64,000 bases of DNA from Chryseobacterium sp. C-71 (lineage in GTDB: Bacteria; Bacteroidota; Bacteroidia; Flavobacteriales; Weeksellaceae): assembly GCF_020911865.1 (NCBI RefSeq), contig NZ_CP087131.1, forward strand, positions 1,922,001 through 1,986,000, read 5' to 3'. A model generated the notes under the pieces. That model was not told the DNA's origin and searched no databases. It saw only the letters and a list, made by a program, of their open reading frames with translations. A program made the position numbers and the translations under genes. How positions within the stretch are numbered: position 1 is the stretch's first letter; each line of letters begins with the position of its first letter. Of the stretch, positions 44,036 through 51,680 are shown one piece after another.

Positions 44036-45063
44036 CAACGAGAAAAATTTACTTTGTATGCCCTTCAAATTCTACTCCTATAGGAGGAGTGAAACAAATT
44101 TATAGAATGGTTGATGTTTTAAATAAAAATGGATACGAGGCATTTGTTTTGCATAAGAAAAAAAAAAGTGAGACGTGGTTTCGTAATAATACTAAAATTA
44201 TTCATAATCCGTACATATTTAAACTCTTAAAATATTTAAATAGAGAAAAACTAAGTTTCAGCAAAAAGATAAAATTAGCTTATTTAAAAAAAATTAGCTT
44301 TACTATTGATGAGAATTCAATTCTTGTATTTCCTGAAATTTATAGTAATATTAATTTAATTGAGCCTTTTAGTAAAAAAGTTATTTTTAACCAAAACTGC
44401 TATTATACCTTCAACGGTTTTTCACTAGATGCTAAGCTTAATGGCTTACCCTATAACCATAAAGACACAATAGGAACAATCACAGTTTCTGATGATTCCC
44501 AAAAATATCTTCTCAAAGCTTTTCCTAATTCAAATATTAAAAGAATAAGATTAGGAATTAATGAGCAACTTTTTTACTATTCTGATAAAAAAGAGAGAAA
44601 AATTGCTTTTATGCCTAGAAAACTTTCTGACGATATTAATCAGGTAATCAATATCTTTAGATTAAGAAATCCAAATTCAAATTGGGAATTTACCCCAATT
44701 GACAACAAGTCAGAAAATGAAGTGGCTGAAATACTTAGAAAAAGTAGCATCTTCTTAAGTTTCAACCATAGAGAAGGATTTGGTTTACCGCCTGTAGAAG
44801 CAATGTCTTGTGGATGTTATGTTATAGGATATAAAGGTCAGGCAGGAAAAGAATACTTCAATCCAGAATTTACTTCATCTGTAGAAGAAGGTGATATTAT
44901 TGATTATGTAGAAAAAATTGAAAATGCTACAAAAACTTTTGATAACAATCTTCATAATATGGTTTTTAAGGGAAAACTTGCCTCAGATTTTGTTCAATCA
45001 AATTATAATTCTGAAAATGAAGAAAAAGATATACTCAATATCTGGAATGATTTTCTACGCTGA
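44032..45063 (+). CDS. glycosyltransferase, GT4/GT1-like
   Basis: A 343-aa GT-B enzyme. The N-terminal part has FVCPSNSTPIGGVKQIYRMV and the C-terminal donor-binding domain contains REGFGLPPVEAMSCGCYVIG (about 248-267), the E-x7-E motif of retaining glycosyltransferases, followed by a YKGQAGKEYF turn. It overlaps paralogue 3 by 4 bp and ends the operon. Downstream sequence is decayed. It probably completes an LPS or surface-glycan chain. Confidence 0.9.
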   Translation: MTTRKIYFVCPSNSTPIGGVKQIYRMVDVLNKNGYEAFVLHKKKKSETWFRNNTKIIHNPYIFKLLKYLNREKLSFSKKIKLAYLKKISFTIDENSILVFPEIYSNINLIEPFSKKVIFNQNCYYTFNGFSLDAKLNGLPYNHKDTIGTITVSDDSQKYLLKAFPNSNIKRIRLGINEQLFYYSDKKERKIAFMPRKLSDDINQVINIFRLRNPNSNWEFTPIDNKSENEVAEILRKSSIFLSFNHREGFGLPPVEAMSCGCYVIGYKGQAGKEYFNPEFTSSVEEGDIIDYVEKIENATKTFDNNLHNMVFKGKLASDFVQSNYNSENEEKDILNIWNDFLR

Positions 45064-45113
45064 GAATTCATTCATTTTCTTAATATAAATAAAATCAAAG
45101 AAAAATTAGCTGT

Positions 45114-45240
45114 TTACGCATTTATTTTTTCTATACTCAAAAATGTAATTTTTGCAACAATTATCTTATTAACATTTCCCGGACACTCAAGATTTTCTTT
45201 ATCTACAAAACTATACCTGTGATTTTTTGCACTATGCACT
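45114..45240 (-). pseudogene. possible 3' end of a broken gene
   Basis: A 41-codon stop-free stretch on the minus strand that ends in a TAA at 45114-45116. Its translation (… IIVAKITFLSIEKINA) looks like the C-terminus of a protein, and stops close it at the other end. It lies in the decayed region after the glycosyltransferase operon and could be the tail of the lipoprotein gene broken at 45641-45941. The link is a guess. Confidence 0.25.
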
Positions 45241-45343
45241 TACTACAAGGTATCAAAACACAAATCTTATACTATAGTCTCACAATATTATCATCCCAAA
45301 AAAAGGTAATGATTGTACCTTTAAAGATACAATGAATTAAAAA

Positions 45344-45375
45344 AAAGATGCCGTTAGAATTTCAACTACATCTTT
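45344..45375 (-). terminator. terminator-like hairpin
   Basis: AAAGATG / CATCTTT with a paired GTT/AAC inside; on the minus strand a T-run follows. It could be the old end of a gene in this decayed stretch. Confidence 0.4.
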
Positions 45376-45419
45376 AAATGATTTTTTAGATACATTAATT
45401 TTAAGGATATAAAATAACG

Positions 45420-45640
45420 TGAGTTCGATTTAAGCCGCAATTAATCTATCTTCATCAATAATGTCGCAATTGTTGTTGATTGATGGCTTTTTATCAAAGA
45501 ATGAATAAGCTGCCAAGGCCGAGAGAATATTGAGAACAAAGTTGTCAAAACTTCTGTGACGGGTATGTTCTATCTGACAAATATTCTTAAGCTCCAACTT
45601 TCGTTGAAACCATTTTGGAATAAGATTCTGCATTTTTCCA
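45420..45640 (-). pseudogene. IS982 family transposase, C-terminal fragment
   Basis: A minus-strand frame of about 67 codons ending at 45430 carries NICQIEHTRHRSFDNFVL and AAYSFFDKKPSI, the closing motifs of IS982-type DDE transposases. The rest of the element is missing, as are clear terminal repeats; AACGTGAGTTCGA at 45417-45429 may be the remains of one end. Codons before the conserved part read through into the broken lipoprotein gene. It is a relic of an insertion followed by deletion. Confidence 0.65.
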
Positions 45641-45941
45641 CATATTCCTCGATATAGTCTTGGGAAAAAGGATTTCCTGAGATTAATCTTGCAGTTTGTT
45701 CAATTTTAAATCTTTCTGTATCAATAACTTTAAAACCCGTAGAATTGGCATTTGCATATTCTCCGGCACCATCGTAACTATGACCTAGAAAATTATAAAT
45801 ATCATCACCAGCATATTTAGCTGCAGAATGTTCATTTTCTGAGAGACTTTTTGAGATAGAATCTGTAGTTTCTTCTCTACCTCATGAGGTCACGAATAGC
45901 AATAGCAATGTACTAAAGCAAAGTGAAATTTGTTTTTTCAT
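45641..45941 (-). pseudogene. broken lipoprotein gene, cut by an IS982 relic
   Basis: From ATG 45941 the frame gives MKKQISLCFSTLLLLFVTS, a lipoprotein signal, and then a TGA (45882-45884) where the lipobox Cys should be; the frame continues after it as GREETTDSISKSLSENEH and onward. The continuation includes NFLGHSYDGAGEYANANS and TGFKVIDTERF, a pattern that recalls the N-terminal part of Bacteroidota MAC/perforin-like lipoproteins. About 100 codons remain before the IS982 remnant. It is inactive: a nonsense codon at its key residue and no C-terminus. Confidence 0.5.
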
Positions 45942-46117
45942 AAATAAATATTTTGTTAATTCGCTGCAAATATAAAATTCACATATCTTTGACAACAACA
46001 TTCATACATGAAAAATATCACCAAATAGAGAGTTAAATTTTAATTAAAAATATTGTAATATAGCGGAAATACGCAAACAATAATACGGGCATTAATGTAT
46101 ACATTCTTTACAAGTAA

Positions 46118-46462
46118 TCAGCTTCTATCATATTCATCCTCCAACCTCACGATATCATCCTCTCCAAAATAAGTTCCGGTTTGTACTTCAATGAAAACGA
46201 CTGGTTTTTCAGAGAGATTCATGATGCGGTGTTTAGCTTCTAATGGAATGAAAATACTTTCTCCGTAAGACAGTTTAATTTCTTTACCGTCTAACACAAT
46301 TGTAGCATCACCTTCGATGATTGTCCATTGTTCTTGTCTTTTGTGATGGTACTGATAAGATAATTTCTGCCCAGGACTTACTTCAATCCTTTTTAATTTA
46401 TAGTGTGGCTCATCTGCCAAAACAAAATACTTTCCCCAAGGTCTTTCTCCGATTTCTAACAT
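46118..46462 (-). CDS. cupin protein of the type II phosphomannose isomerase family
   Basis: A 114-aa single cupin domain, related to the isomerase half of mannose-1-phosphate guanylyltransferase / mannose-6-phosphate isomerase. The metal-binding motifs are present: SYQYHHKRQEQWTIIEG (His and Glu, about 35-51) and the second motif IPLEAKHRIMN (about 72-82). The family isomerises mannose-6-phosphate and fructose-6-phosphate, feeding GDP-mannose synthesis for glycans. The short length is usual for standalone members. It has a TATTTTTG box 20 nt upstream. Confidence 0.88.
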   Translation of the reverse strand: MLEIGERPWGKYFVLADEPHYKLKRIEVSPGQKLSYQYHHKRQEQWTIIEGDATIVLDGKEIKLSYGESIFIPLEAKHRIMNLSEKPVVFIEVQTGTYFGEDDIVRLEDEYDRS

Positions 46463-46481
46463 TCTTTGTAATCTTTAAGCA

Positions 46482-46489
46482 CAAAAATA
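46482..46489 (-). promoter_or_regulatory. -7 promoter element for the cupin gene
   Basis: Minus-strand TATTTTTG, 20 nt before the start at 46462. Confidence 0.55.
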
Positions 46490-46555
46490 AAAACTTAAAT
46501 TATTAAATAAGCTATTATTAAAAAAAAATCAAGAATTTTGCAATAAATTAATCAA

Positions 46556-47464
46556 ATGAAAATTAGTGGTTACGGCTATGTGAGAAACGGATTCCAATAC
46601 GGAGTTCCTTTTTTAGAATCTATACAATCTGTTTTACCGATATGTGACGAATTTATCGCAGTAGTTGGCGATTCTACAGATGGCACTCGTGAAGCTATTG
46701 TAAACTTGAATAGTCCGAAAATCAAAATTGTTGATACCATTTGGGATGATAATCTTAAACTTCATGGTAAGATTTTCGCCCAGCAATCTAATATTGGTTT
46801 AGATCATGTAAACGGAGACTGGGTTTTTCATATTCAGGCAGACGAGGTAATTCATGAAAATGATTTGCCTAAAATTCTTGAAAATATAAAAAAATACAAC
46901 GACAATCCTATTGTAGAAGGTTTCTTGCAGCCTTTCATCCATTTTTGGGGAGATTACAATCACATCAGAAATAGCCGTGCCGTACACAAAAACGAAATCA
47001 GAATTTTCAAAAACAATTCTGAAATCAGATCTTATATAGATTCACAAGGTTTCAGAAAGTTTAAATCCAATGAAGGATATCAAAATGGCAGTGATAGAGG
47101 TGAAAAACTAAAAGTTTTGAAGCTGAACGCTCCTGTTTACCACTATAATTCGGTGAGATCGAAAAAGAAAATGATGTTGAAAGCCAATAATTTTGAGTAC
47201 TACTACGGTCATAAAGAAGAAAAATTGGTCGAAACACCGAAAGAAGAATATAATTATCATACGGTCGACAGAGTTGGGAAATTTTTAGGTACTCATCCAA
47301 AAGTAATGGCAAAGGCAATCTCCGAACACGATTTTGTTTTTGAACACGATAAATCTCAGGCAGTTTGGGACAAAAAAGACAAATTGGTTCAGCCACTGGA
47401 AGATTTGCTTAAAATAAGAATCGGAGAATACAAAAATTACATTTTACTTAAAAAGATTAAATAG
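46556..47464 (+). CDS. glycosyltransferase (GT2-like)
   Basis: A 302-aa enzyme. The N-terminus has YGYVRNGFQYGVPFLESIQS (about 4-23), with DSTDGTREAI (about 40-49), a nucleotide-binding strand, and the acidic QADEVIHEND near residue 94 as the DxD-like metal site. This pattern is found in GT2-like family members of the Bacteroidota. It lies between the cupin gene and gltX, both of which have their own promoters, so it is probably a single unit. The acceptor is unknown. Confidence 0.85.
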   Translation: MKISGYGYVRNGFQYGVPFLESIQSVLPICDEFIAVVGDSTDGTREAIVNLNSPKIKIVDTIWDDNLKLHGKIFAQQSNIGLDHVNGDWVFHIQADEVIHENDLPKILENIKKYNDNPIVEGFLQPFIHFWGDYNHIRNSRAVHKNEIRIFKNNSEIRSYIDSQGFRKFKSNEGYQNGSDRGEKLKVLKLNAPVYHYNSVRSKKKMMLKANNFEYYYGHKEEKLVETPKEEYNYHTVDRVGKFLGTHPKVMAKAISEHDFVFEHDKSQAVWDKKDKLVQPLEDLLKIRIGEYKNYILLKKIK

Positions 47465-47512
47465 TTTTTCTAAAAAAGCATCCCTTTTAAGCATAAACTT
47501 TTTTGAAATGCT

Positions 47513-47520
47513 TAAATTTG
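47513..47520 (+). promoter_or_regulatory. -7 promoter element for gltX; decides its start
   Basis: TAAATTTG lies 18 nt before ATG 47539. A TTG at 47503 is in frame but precedes the promoter box, so it is rejected as a start. Confidence 0.65.
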
Positions 47521-47538
47521 CACCTTAATTTCAAAGAA

Positions 47539-49047
47539 ATGAGTAAAGTAAGAGTCCGTTTTGCACCAAGTCCTACGGGGCCGTTGCATTTGGGAGGTGT
47601 AAGAACTGCGTTATATGATTATCTTTTTGCTAAAAATCAAGGCGGTGAATTTGTATTGAGAATAGAAGATACCGATACTGCAAGATATGTAGAAGGTGCT
47701 GAAGATTATATCGAAGAAGCTTTGGAATGGTGTGGAATCATCCCTGACGAAAGCCCTAAAAAAGGCGGAAAATTCGCTCCATACAGACAGTCTGAAAGAA
47801 GAGACATCTACGACAGATACACCGAACAGATTTTAAAAACAGATTACGCTTACATCGCTTTTGACACCGCAGAAGAATTAGATGCCATCCGTGCTGAATT
47901 TGAAGCTAAAGGTGATGTTTTTTCATATAACAACGTCACAAGAAACCATTTAAAAAACAGCATTGCTCTTTCTGAAGAAGAAGTTCAGAAGTTGCTGGAC
48001 GAAAAGACGCCTTATGTGGTAAGATTCAAAATGCCTGTTGACAGAACTTTAGGTTTAGTAGATATCATCCGTGGAAATACAGCTATAAATACCAATACAT
48101 TGGATGATAAAGTTTTAGTAAAAAATGACGGAATGCCGACGTATCATTTCGCCAACATTATTGATGACCACGAAATGGAAATTTCTCACGTCATCCGCGG
48201 TGAAGAATGGTTGCCATCTTTAGGATTGCATATTTTATTATATGAAGCAATGGGCTGGGAAGCTCCTGAATTCGCCCACCTTTCTTTGATTTTAAAACCT
48301 GAAGGTAAAGGAAAATTAAGCAAAAGAGACGGCGATAAATTCGGATTCCCTGTATTTCCTTTAAATTTTAAAGATGCGGAAACCGGAAATATTTCTAAAG
48401 GATACCGTGAAGAAGGTTATCTTCCTGAAGCTTTCATCAATATGGTTGCGCTTTTAGGTTGGTCTCCTGCCGACGATAAAGAAATTTTATCTTTGGATGA
48501 AATGACAAAAGAATTTGATTTAAACAAAGTTCACAAGGCCGGAGCAAGATTCAATAAAGAAAAAGCAGAATGGTTTAATCATCAATATATTCAATTAAAA
48601 TCGGATGAAGAATTATTAAACATTCTAAAAGAATCAGATTTAAATTTAAATATAGAAGATGAAAAATTATTGAAGATTATTCATCTGATGAAAGAAAGAG
48701 CAACATTTCCTAAAGATATTTACGAAAACGGAAAATTCTTTTTTGAAGCTCCAACTTCTTACGATGAAAAGGCTTCGAAAAAAGCTTGGAACGACGAAAC
48801 ATCCAATATTTTGACTGAATTCTCTGTCATGCTGAGCGGAGTCGAAGCATTCACTTCAGAAAATATTAAACAAAACTTACACGATTTTGCAGAAAACAAG
48901 GGTGTAGGAATGGGTAAAGTCATGATGCCACTGCGTTTAGCGTTAGTTGGAGAATTGAAAGGCCCAGATGTTCCCGATATCGTGGAACTCGTTGGTAAAG
49001 AAGAAAGTATCGCCAGAATAAGCAATGCTGTAAATAATTTTAAATAA
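47539..49047 (+). CDS. gltX: glutamate--tRNA ligase
   Basis: A 502-aa class I synthetase. The HIGH motif reads PSPTGPLHLGG (about 9-19) and the KMSKS motif is KLSKRDG (about 258-264), with the VIRGEEWLPS segment between them. The C-terminal anticodon-binding domain is complete. It charges tRNA-Glu in the cytoplasm. ATG 47539 is used because the TTG-led extension runs through the promoter. accA follows 47 nt after its stop, with its own box. Confidence 0.96.
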   Translation: MSKVRVRFAPSPTGPLHLGGVRTALYDYLFAKNQGGEFVLRIEDTDTARYVEGAEDYIEEALEWCGIIPDESPKKGGKFAPYRQSERRDIYDRYTEQILKTDYAYIAFDTAEELDAIRAEFEAKGDVFSYNNVTRNHLKNSIALSEEEVQKLLDEKTPYVVRFKMPVDRTLGLVDIIRGNTAINTNTLDDKVLVKNDGMPTYHFANIIDDHEMEISHVIRGEEWLPSLGLHILLYEAMGWEAPEFAHLSLILKPEGKGKLSKRDGDKFGFPVFPLNFKDAETGNISKGYREEGYLPEAFINMVALLGWSPADDKEILSLDEMTKEFDLNKVHKAGARFNKEKAEWFNHQYIQLKSDEELLNILKESDLNLNIEDEKLLKIIHLMKERATFPKDIYENGKFFFEAPTSYDEKASKKAWNDETSNILTEFSVMLSGVEAFTSENIKQNLHDFAENKGVGMGKVMMPLRLALVGELKGPDVPDIVELVGKEESIARISNAVNNFK

Positions 49048-49064
49048 AATTTCATAATTTTTCA

Positions 49065-49072
49065 TACATTTG
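49065..49072 (+). promoter_or_regulatory. -7 promoter element for accA
   Basis: TACATTTG, 22 nt before ATG 49095. Confidence 0.65.
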
Positions 49073-49094
49073 AAAGATTTAATTTACTTCAAGA

Positions 49095-50051
49095 ATGGAA
49101 TATTTAAGTTTCGAACTTCCTATAAAAGAACTGATGGATCAGTATCAAACCTGTTCATTGGTAGGAGAAGAAAGTGGTGTTGATGTAAAATTAGCATGCA
49201 GTCAGATCGAGGATAAGATCATAGATACCAAAAAACAGATCTATGGAAATCTTACGCCTTGGCAAAGAGTACAGTTATCGCGTCATCCGGATCGCCCTTA
49301 TACTATAGATTACATCAATGGTATGGTAGACAAAGGAAGTTTCTTAGAACTTCACGGTGACAGAAATTTCGCAGACGATCCTGCAATGATCGGAGGTTTG
49401 GCGACTTTAGACGGTCAACGAGTAATGATTATTGGTACTCAAAAAGGAAGAACCACCAAAGAAAGACAACACAGAAGATTCGGAATGCCGAATCCTGAAG
49501 GATACAGAAAAGCTTTAAGACTAATGAAATTAGCCGAGAAGTTCAAAATTCCTGTGATCACTTTAGTTGATACACCAGGAGCTTACCCAGGTTTGGAAGC
49601 TGAAGAAAGAGGACAAGGGGAAGCTATTGCAAGAAATATTTTTGAAATGACCATGCTCAAAACTCCTATTTTCACTTACATTATCGGTGAAGGAGCGAGT
49701 GGCGGAGCTTTAGGAATTGGTGTTGGTAACAAAGTTTACATGTTGGAAAACACTTGGTACACCGTAATTGCGCCGGAAAGCTGTTCTTCAATCTTATGGA
49801 GAAACTGGGATCACAAAGAAGATGCTGCCAATGCATTAAACTTGACTCCAAAAGATGCTTTAAGAGAGAAATTCATCGACGGAATTATTGAAGAACCACT
49901 TGGTGGCGCTCATTATGATCCGGAAACTACGTATTTGAATTTAAAAGCTTCGATCTTGCAAAACATCAAAGCATTTTCAAAATTCACAGGCAAAGAACTG
50001 GAAACACAAAGACAGGACAAATTTATTGCGATGGGGCAATTTAAAGGATAA
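49095..50051 (+). CDS. accA: acetyl-CoA carboxylase carboxyltransferase, alpha subunit
   Basis: A 318-aa protein that, with AccD, moves the carboxyl group from biotin to acetyl-CoA to give malonyl-CoA. Family motifs include [17 protein letters not shown] (about 55-71), [19 protein letters not shown] (about 130) and the oxyanion-type [17 protein letters not shown] (about 201-217). accD is not in view, and accB-accC lie 15 kb away, a dispersed arrangement. A terminator follows at 50073-50100. Confidence 0.96.
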   Translation: MEYLSFELPIKELMDQYQTCSLVGEESGVDVKLACSQIEDKIIDTKKQIYGNLTPWQRVQLSRHPDRPYTIDYINGMVDKGSFLELHGDRNFADDPAMIGGLATLDGQRVMIIGTQKGRTTKERQHRRFGMPNPEGYRKALRLMKLAEKFKIPVITLVDTPGAYPGLEAEERGQGEAIARNIFEMTMLKTPIFTYIIGEGASGGALGIGVGNKVYMLENTWYTVIAPESCSSILWRNWDHKEDAANALNLTPKDALREKFIDGIIEEPLGGAHYDPETTYLNLKASILQNIKAFSKFTGKELETQRQDKFIAMGQFKG

Positions 50052-50072
50052 AAGATTCTTTTATATCATAAA

Positions 50073-50100
50073 ATAAACCGCAGAGTGTTCTGCGGTTTAT
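50073..50100. terminator. rho-independent terminator after accA
   Basis: ATAAACCGCAG / CTGCGGTTTAT inverted repeat and a T-run. It can also serve the convergent lipoprotein operon. Confidence 0.8.
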
Positions 50101-50120
50101 TTTTTTGCAATTAAATCAAA

Positions 50121-50633
50121 TTATCTTTTCTCTATAAAAATACTTATTTCGAATTGTGTTTTTACAGGAATACCATATGTTGTAGCAGATTTCCATGTAT
50201 TAAGTTCTTTTAATTTAAAAATATCTTCAATTTGTCTTTTGCTGTCTTCATCTGTATATTTTAAAAATATTATACTTTCAATACTATCTTTTTTACCAAT
50301 AGTAACAAGAATTTTATTTTCTCCTTCTTTTGATATTGAATTTGTTTTGAATTGTTCAAATATAATGTTTCTGAATGCTGTTATATCATTTTTAAAATAT
50401 GCATCTTGCCTTGGATTATCAACAATACAATTTCCACCATTTTTTTCACATTTTTCGAGAAACTTTTTACTAGCAAGTGTTAAACTATCAATTATTATAG
50501 ACTCTTCTTCTGTGGGAGATAATACTTTTATATTTTCCAAAGTTGGAAGATAATGAACCAAGTTTTTCTTTCTTACTGTATTACAACTAATAAGAAAAAC
50601 ACAGATTATAATGACGGAAAATATTTTTTTCAT
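50121..50633 (-). CDS. TonB-C-like lipoprotein, paralogue of the next gene upstream
   Basis: A 170-aa lipoprotein with Cys17 (LISC). The C-terminal 60 residues resemble the TonB C-terminal domain: an IGKKDSIESIIFLKYTDEDS strand pair, the FKLKELNTWKSA helix-turn and GIPVKTQFEISIFIEKR at the end. It is a clear paralogue of the gene at 50664 (shared LKYTDE, LKELN, WxSA and GIxVKxQFEIS motifs). It is the last of a leftward operon led by the JAMM lipoprotein. It has no TonB membrane anchor, so it probably does not energise transport itself. Confidence 0.75.
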   Translation of the reverse strand: MKKIFSVIIICVFLISCNTVRKKNLVHYLPTLENIKVLSPTEEESIIIDSLTLASKKFLEKCEKNGGNCIVDNPRQDAYFKNDITAFRNIIFEQFKTNSISKEGENKILVTIGKKDSIESIIFLKYTDEDSKRQIEDIFKLKELNTWKSATTYGIPVKTQFEISIFIEKR

Positions 50634-50663
50634 TTTTAAATTGATTATTGCAATTTCAAAAAA

Positions 50664-51167
50664 TCACTTTCGAATAACAAAAACACTGATCTCAAACTGC
50701 TCCTTAACATGAATACCATAAATTTTTGCAGATGTCCAAGCATTAAGTTCTTTTAATCTAAAAACATGTTCAATAGCTTCTCTGGTTTTTTCATCTGTAT
50801 ATTTTAATATTTCTATTTTTTCGAGATTATCATGAGTACCGATAATTACTCTTACCCGGCTTTCTCCTTCTTTCGCATTTTTTGGAAGCTTAAGATTTTT
50901 AAATAATTCAATTCTAAAATTATACATTCCATTTTTAAAATTAGCCCAAACCTCAGGATTGCACACGTCGCAATATAATCCTCCTGCTTTAAGACATTTT
51001 TCAGCATTCGTATAAAAGGTGTTAATTTTTAAAGAATCTAATTTATTTGAAGGAAAAAGCTTCATATTTTCTACACCCGGTGACAGATAGTGTTCTAAGT
51101 GTTTTTGTTTTACATTGCAACTAAGTAAGATAATTAGTATAAGAGAAAAATATAATGTGATTTTCAT
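50664..51167 (-). CDS. TonB-C-like lipoprotein
   Basis: A 167-aa lipoprotein with Cys17 (LLSC). Two or three extra cysteines lie in the middle (CLKAGGLYCDVCNPEVW, about 60-76). The C-terminal part matches the TonB-C-like pattern of its paralogue: KIEILKYTDEKTREAIEHVF, RLKELNAWTSA, GIHVKEQFEISVFVIRK. It overlaps the gene before it by one base and is followed 30 nt later by the paralogue at 50121. Role unknown. Confidence 0.75.
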   Translation of the reverse strand: MKITLYFSLILIILLSCNVKQKHLEHYLSPGVENMKLFPSNKLDSLKINTFYTNAEKCLKAGGLYCDVCNPEVWANFKNGMYNFRIELFKNLKLPKNAKEGESRVRVIIGTHDNLEKIEILKYTDEKTREAIEHVFRLKELNAWTSAKIYGIHVKEQFEISVFVIRK

Positions 51168-51661
51168 TACTTGGGATTCACACTATTATCTGTCAACCCT
51201 CTCACATACCAAAATTCTATTTTTCCTACAATAAGGTTTTTGTAGAAATTTTCAGAAGTCGGGCTCCAAAACCAATGGTACTGATCAACTAGCATACTGG
51301 CATGCTGAAAATTAAAAGGTTGTTGAAAAGTTATTTGTATATGAGGTTCTACATAGCTATTATCCCATATCTCACCTTTAGTTTCCGCGTCATTAACAAA
51401 CATTAATTTTATAGCCTTATTACTAAATGGACCTGGATCGTAAGCATTTATAATTAAACCGTTTTGGGATAAGGCTTGAAGAAAAAGTGAGAGTGGCTGT
51501 CCATAATAATTTGTTTTATATGGAATTATGTTATCTAACTTATCAATTGTTTGATTGTAAAAATTAGGATAGTCGGTCATATTAATAGGCTGACTTGTTT
51601 GTGCTTTATATGAAGTAAAAAAAAATGTTGCTATAAAGTATATAAATATTCTTGTTTTCAT
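51167..51661 (-). CDS. hypothetical secreted protein in the JAMM cassette
   Basis: A 164-aa protein with a signal peptide (about residues 1-20, KAQTS). The mature part is rich in Asn, Tyr, Phe and Trp and has no lipobox, repeats or motifs I know. It lies 19 nt after the JAMM lipoprotein gene and overlaps the next gene by one base, so the four genes are likely one transcript. If the first gene encodes a toxin, this is a candidate immunity factor, on position only. Confidence 0.65.
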   Translation of the reverse strand: MKTRIFIYFIATFFFTSYKAQTSQPINMTDYPNFYNQTIDKLDNIIPYKTNYYGQPLSLFLQALSQNGLIINAYDPGPFSNKAIKLMFVNDAETKGEIWDNSYVEPHIQITFQQPFNFQHASMLVDQYHWFWSPTSENFYKNLIVGKIEFWYVRGLTDNSVNPK

Positions 51662-51680
51662 AATATTGGATTTTTTTAAA

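Noticed and set aside
45882..45884. TGA as a selenocysteine codon
   Set aside because: The codon sits at the lipobox position, the gene is truncated by an IS relic, and no SECIS-like structure or selenium genes are seen.
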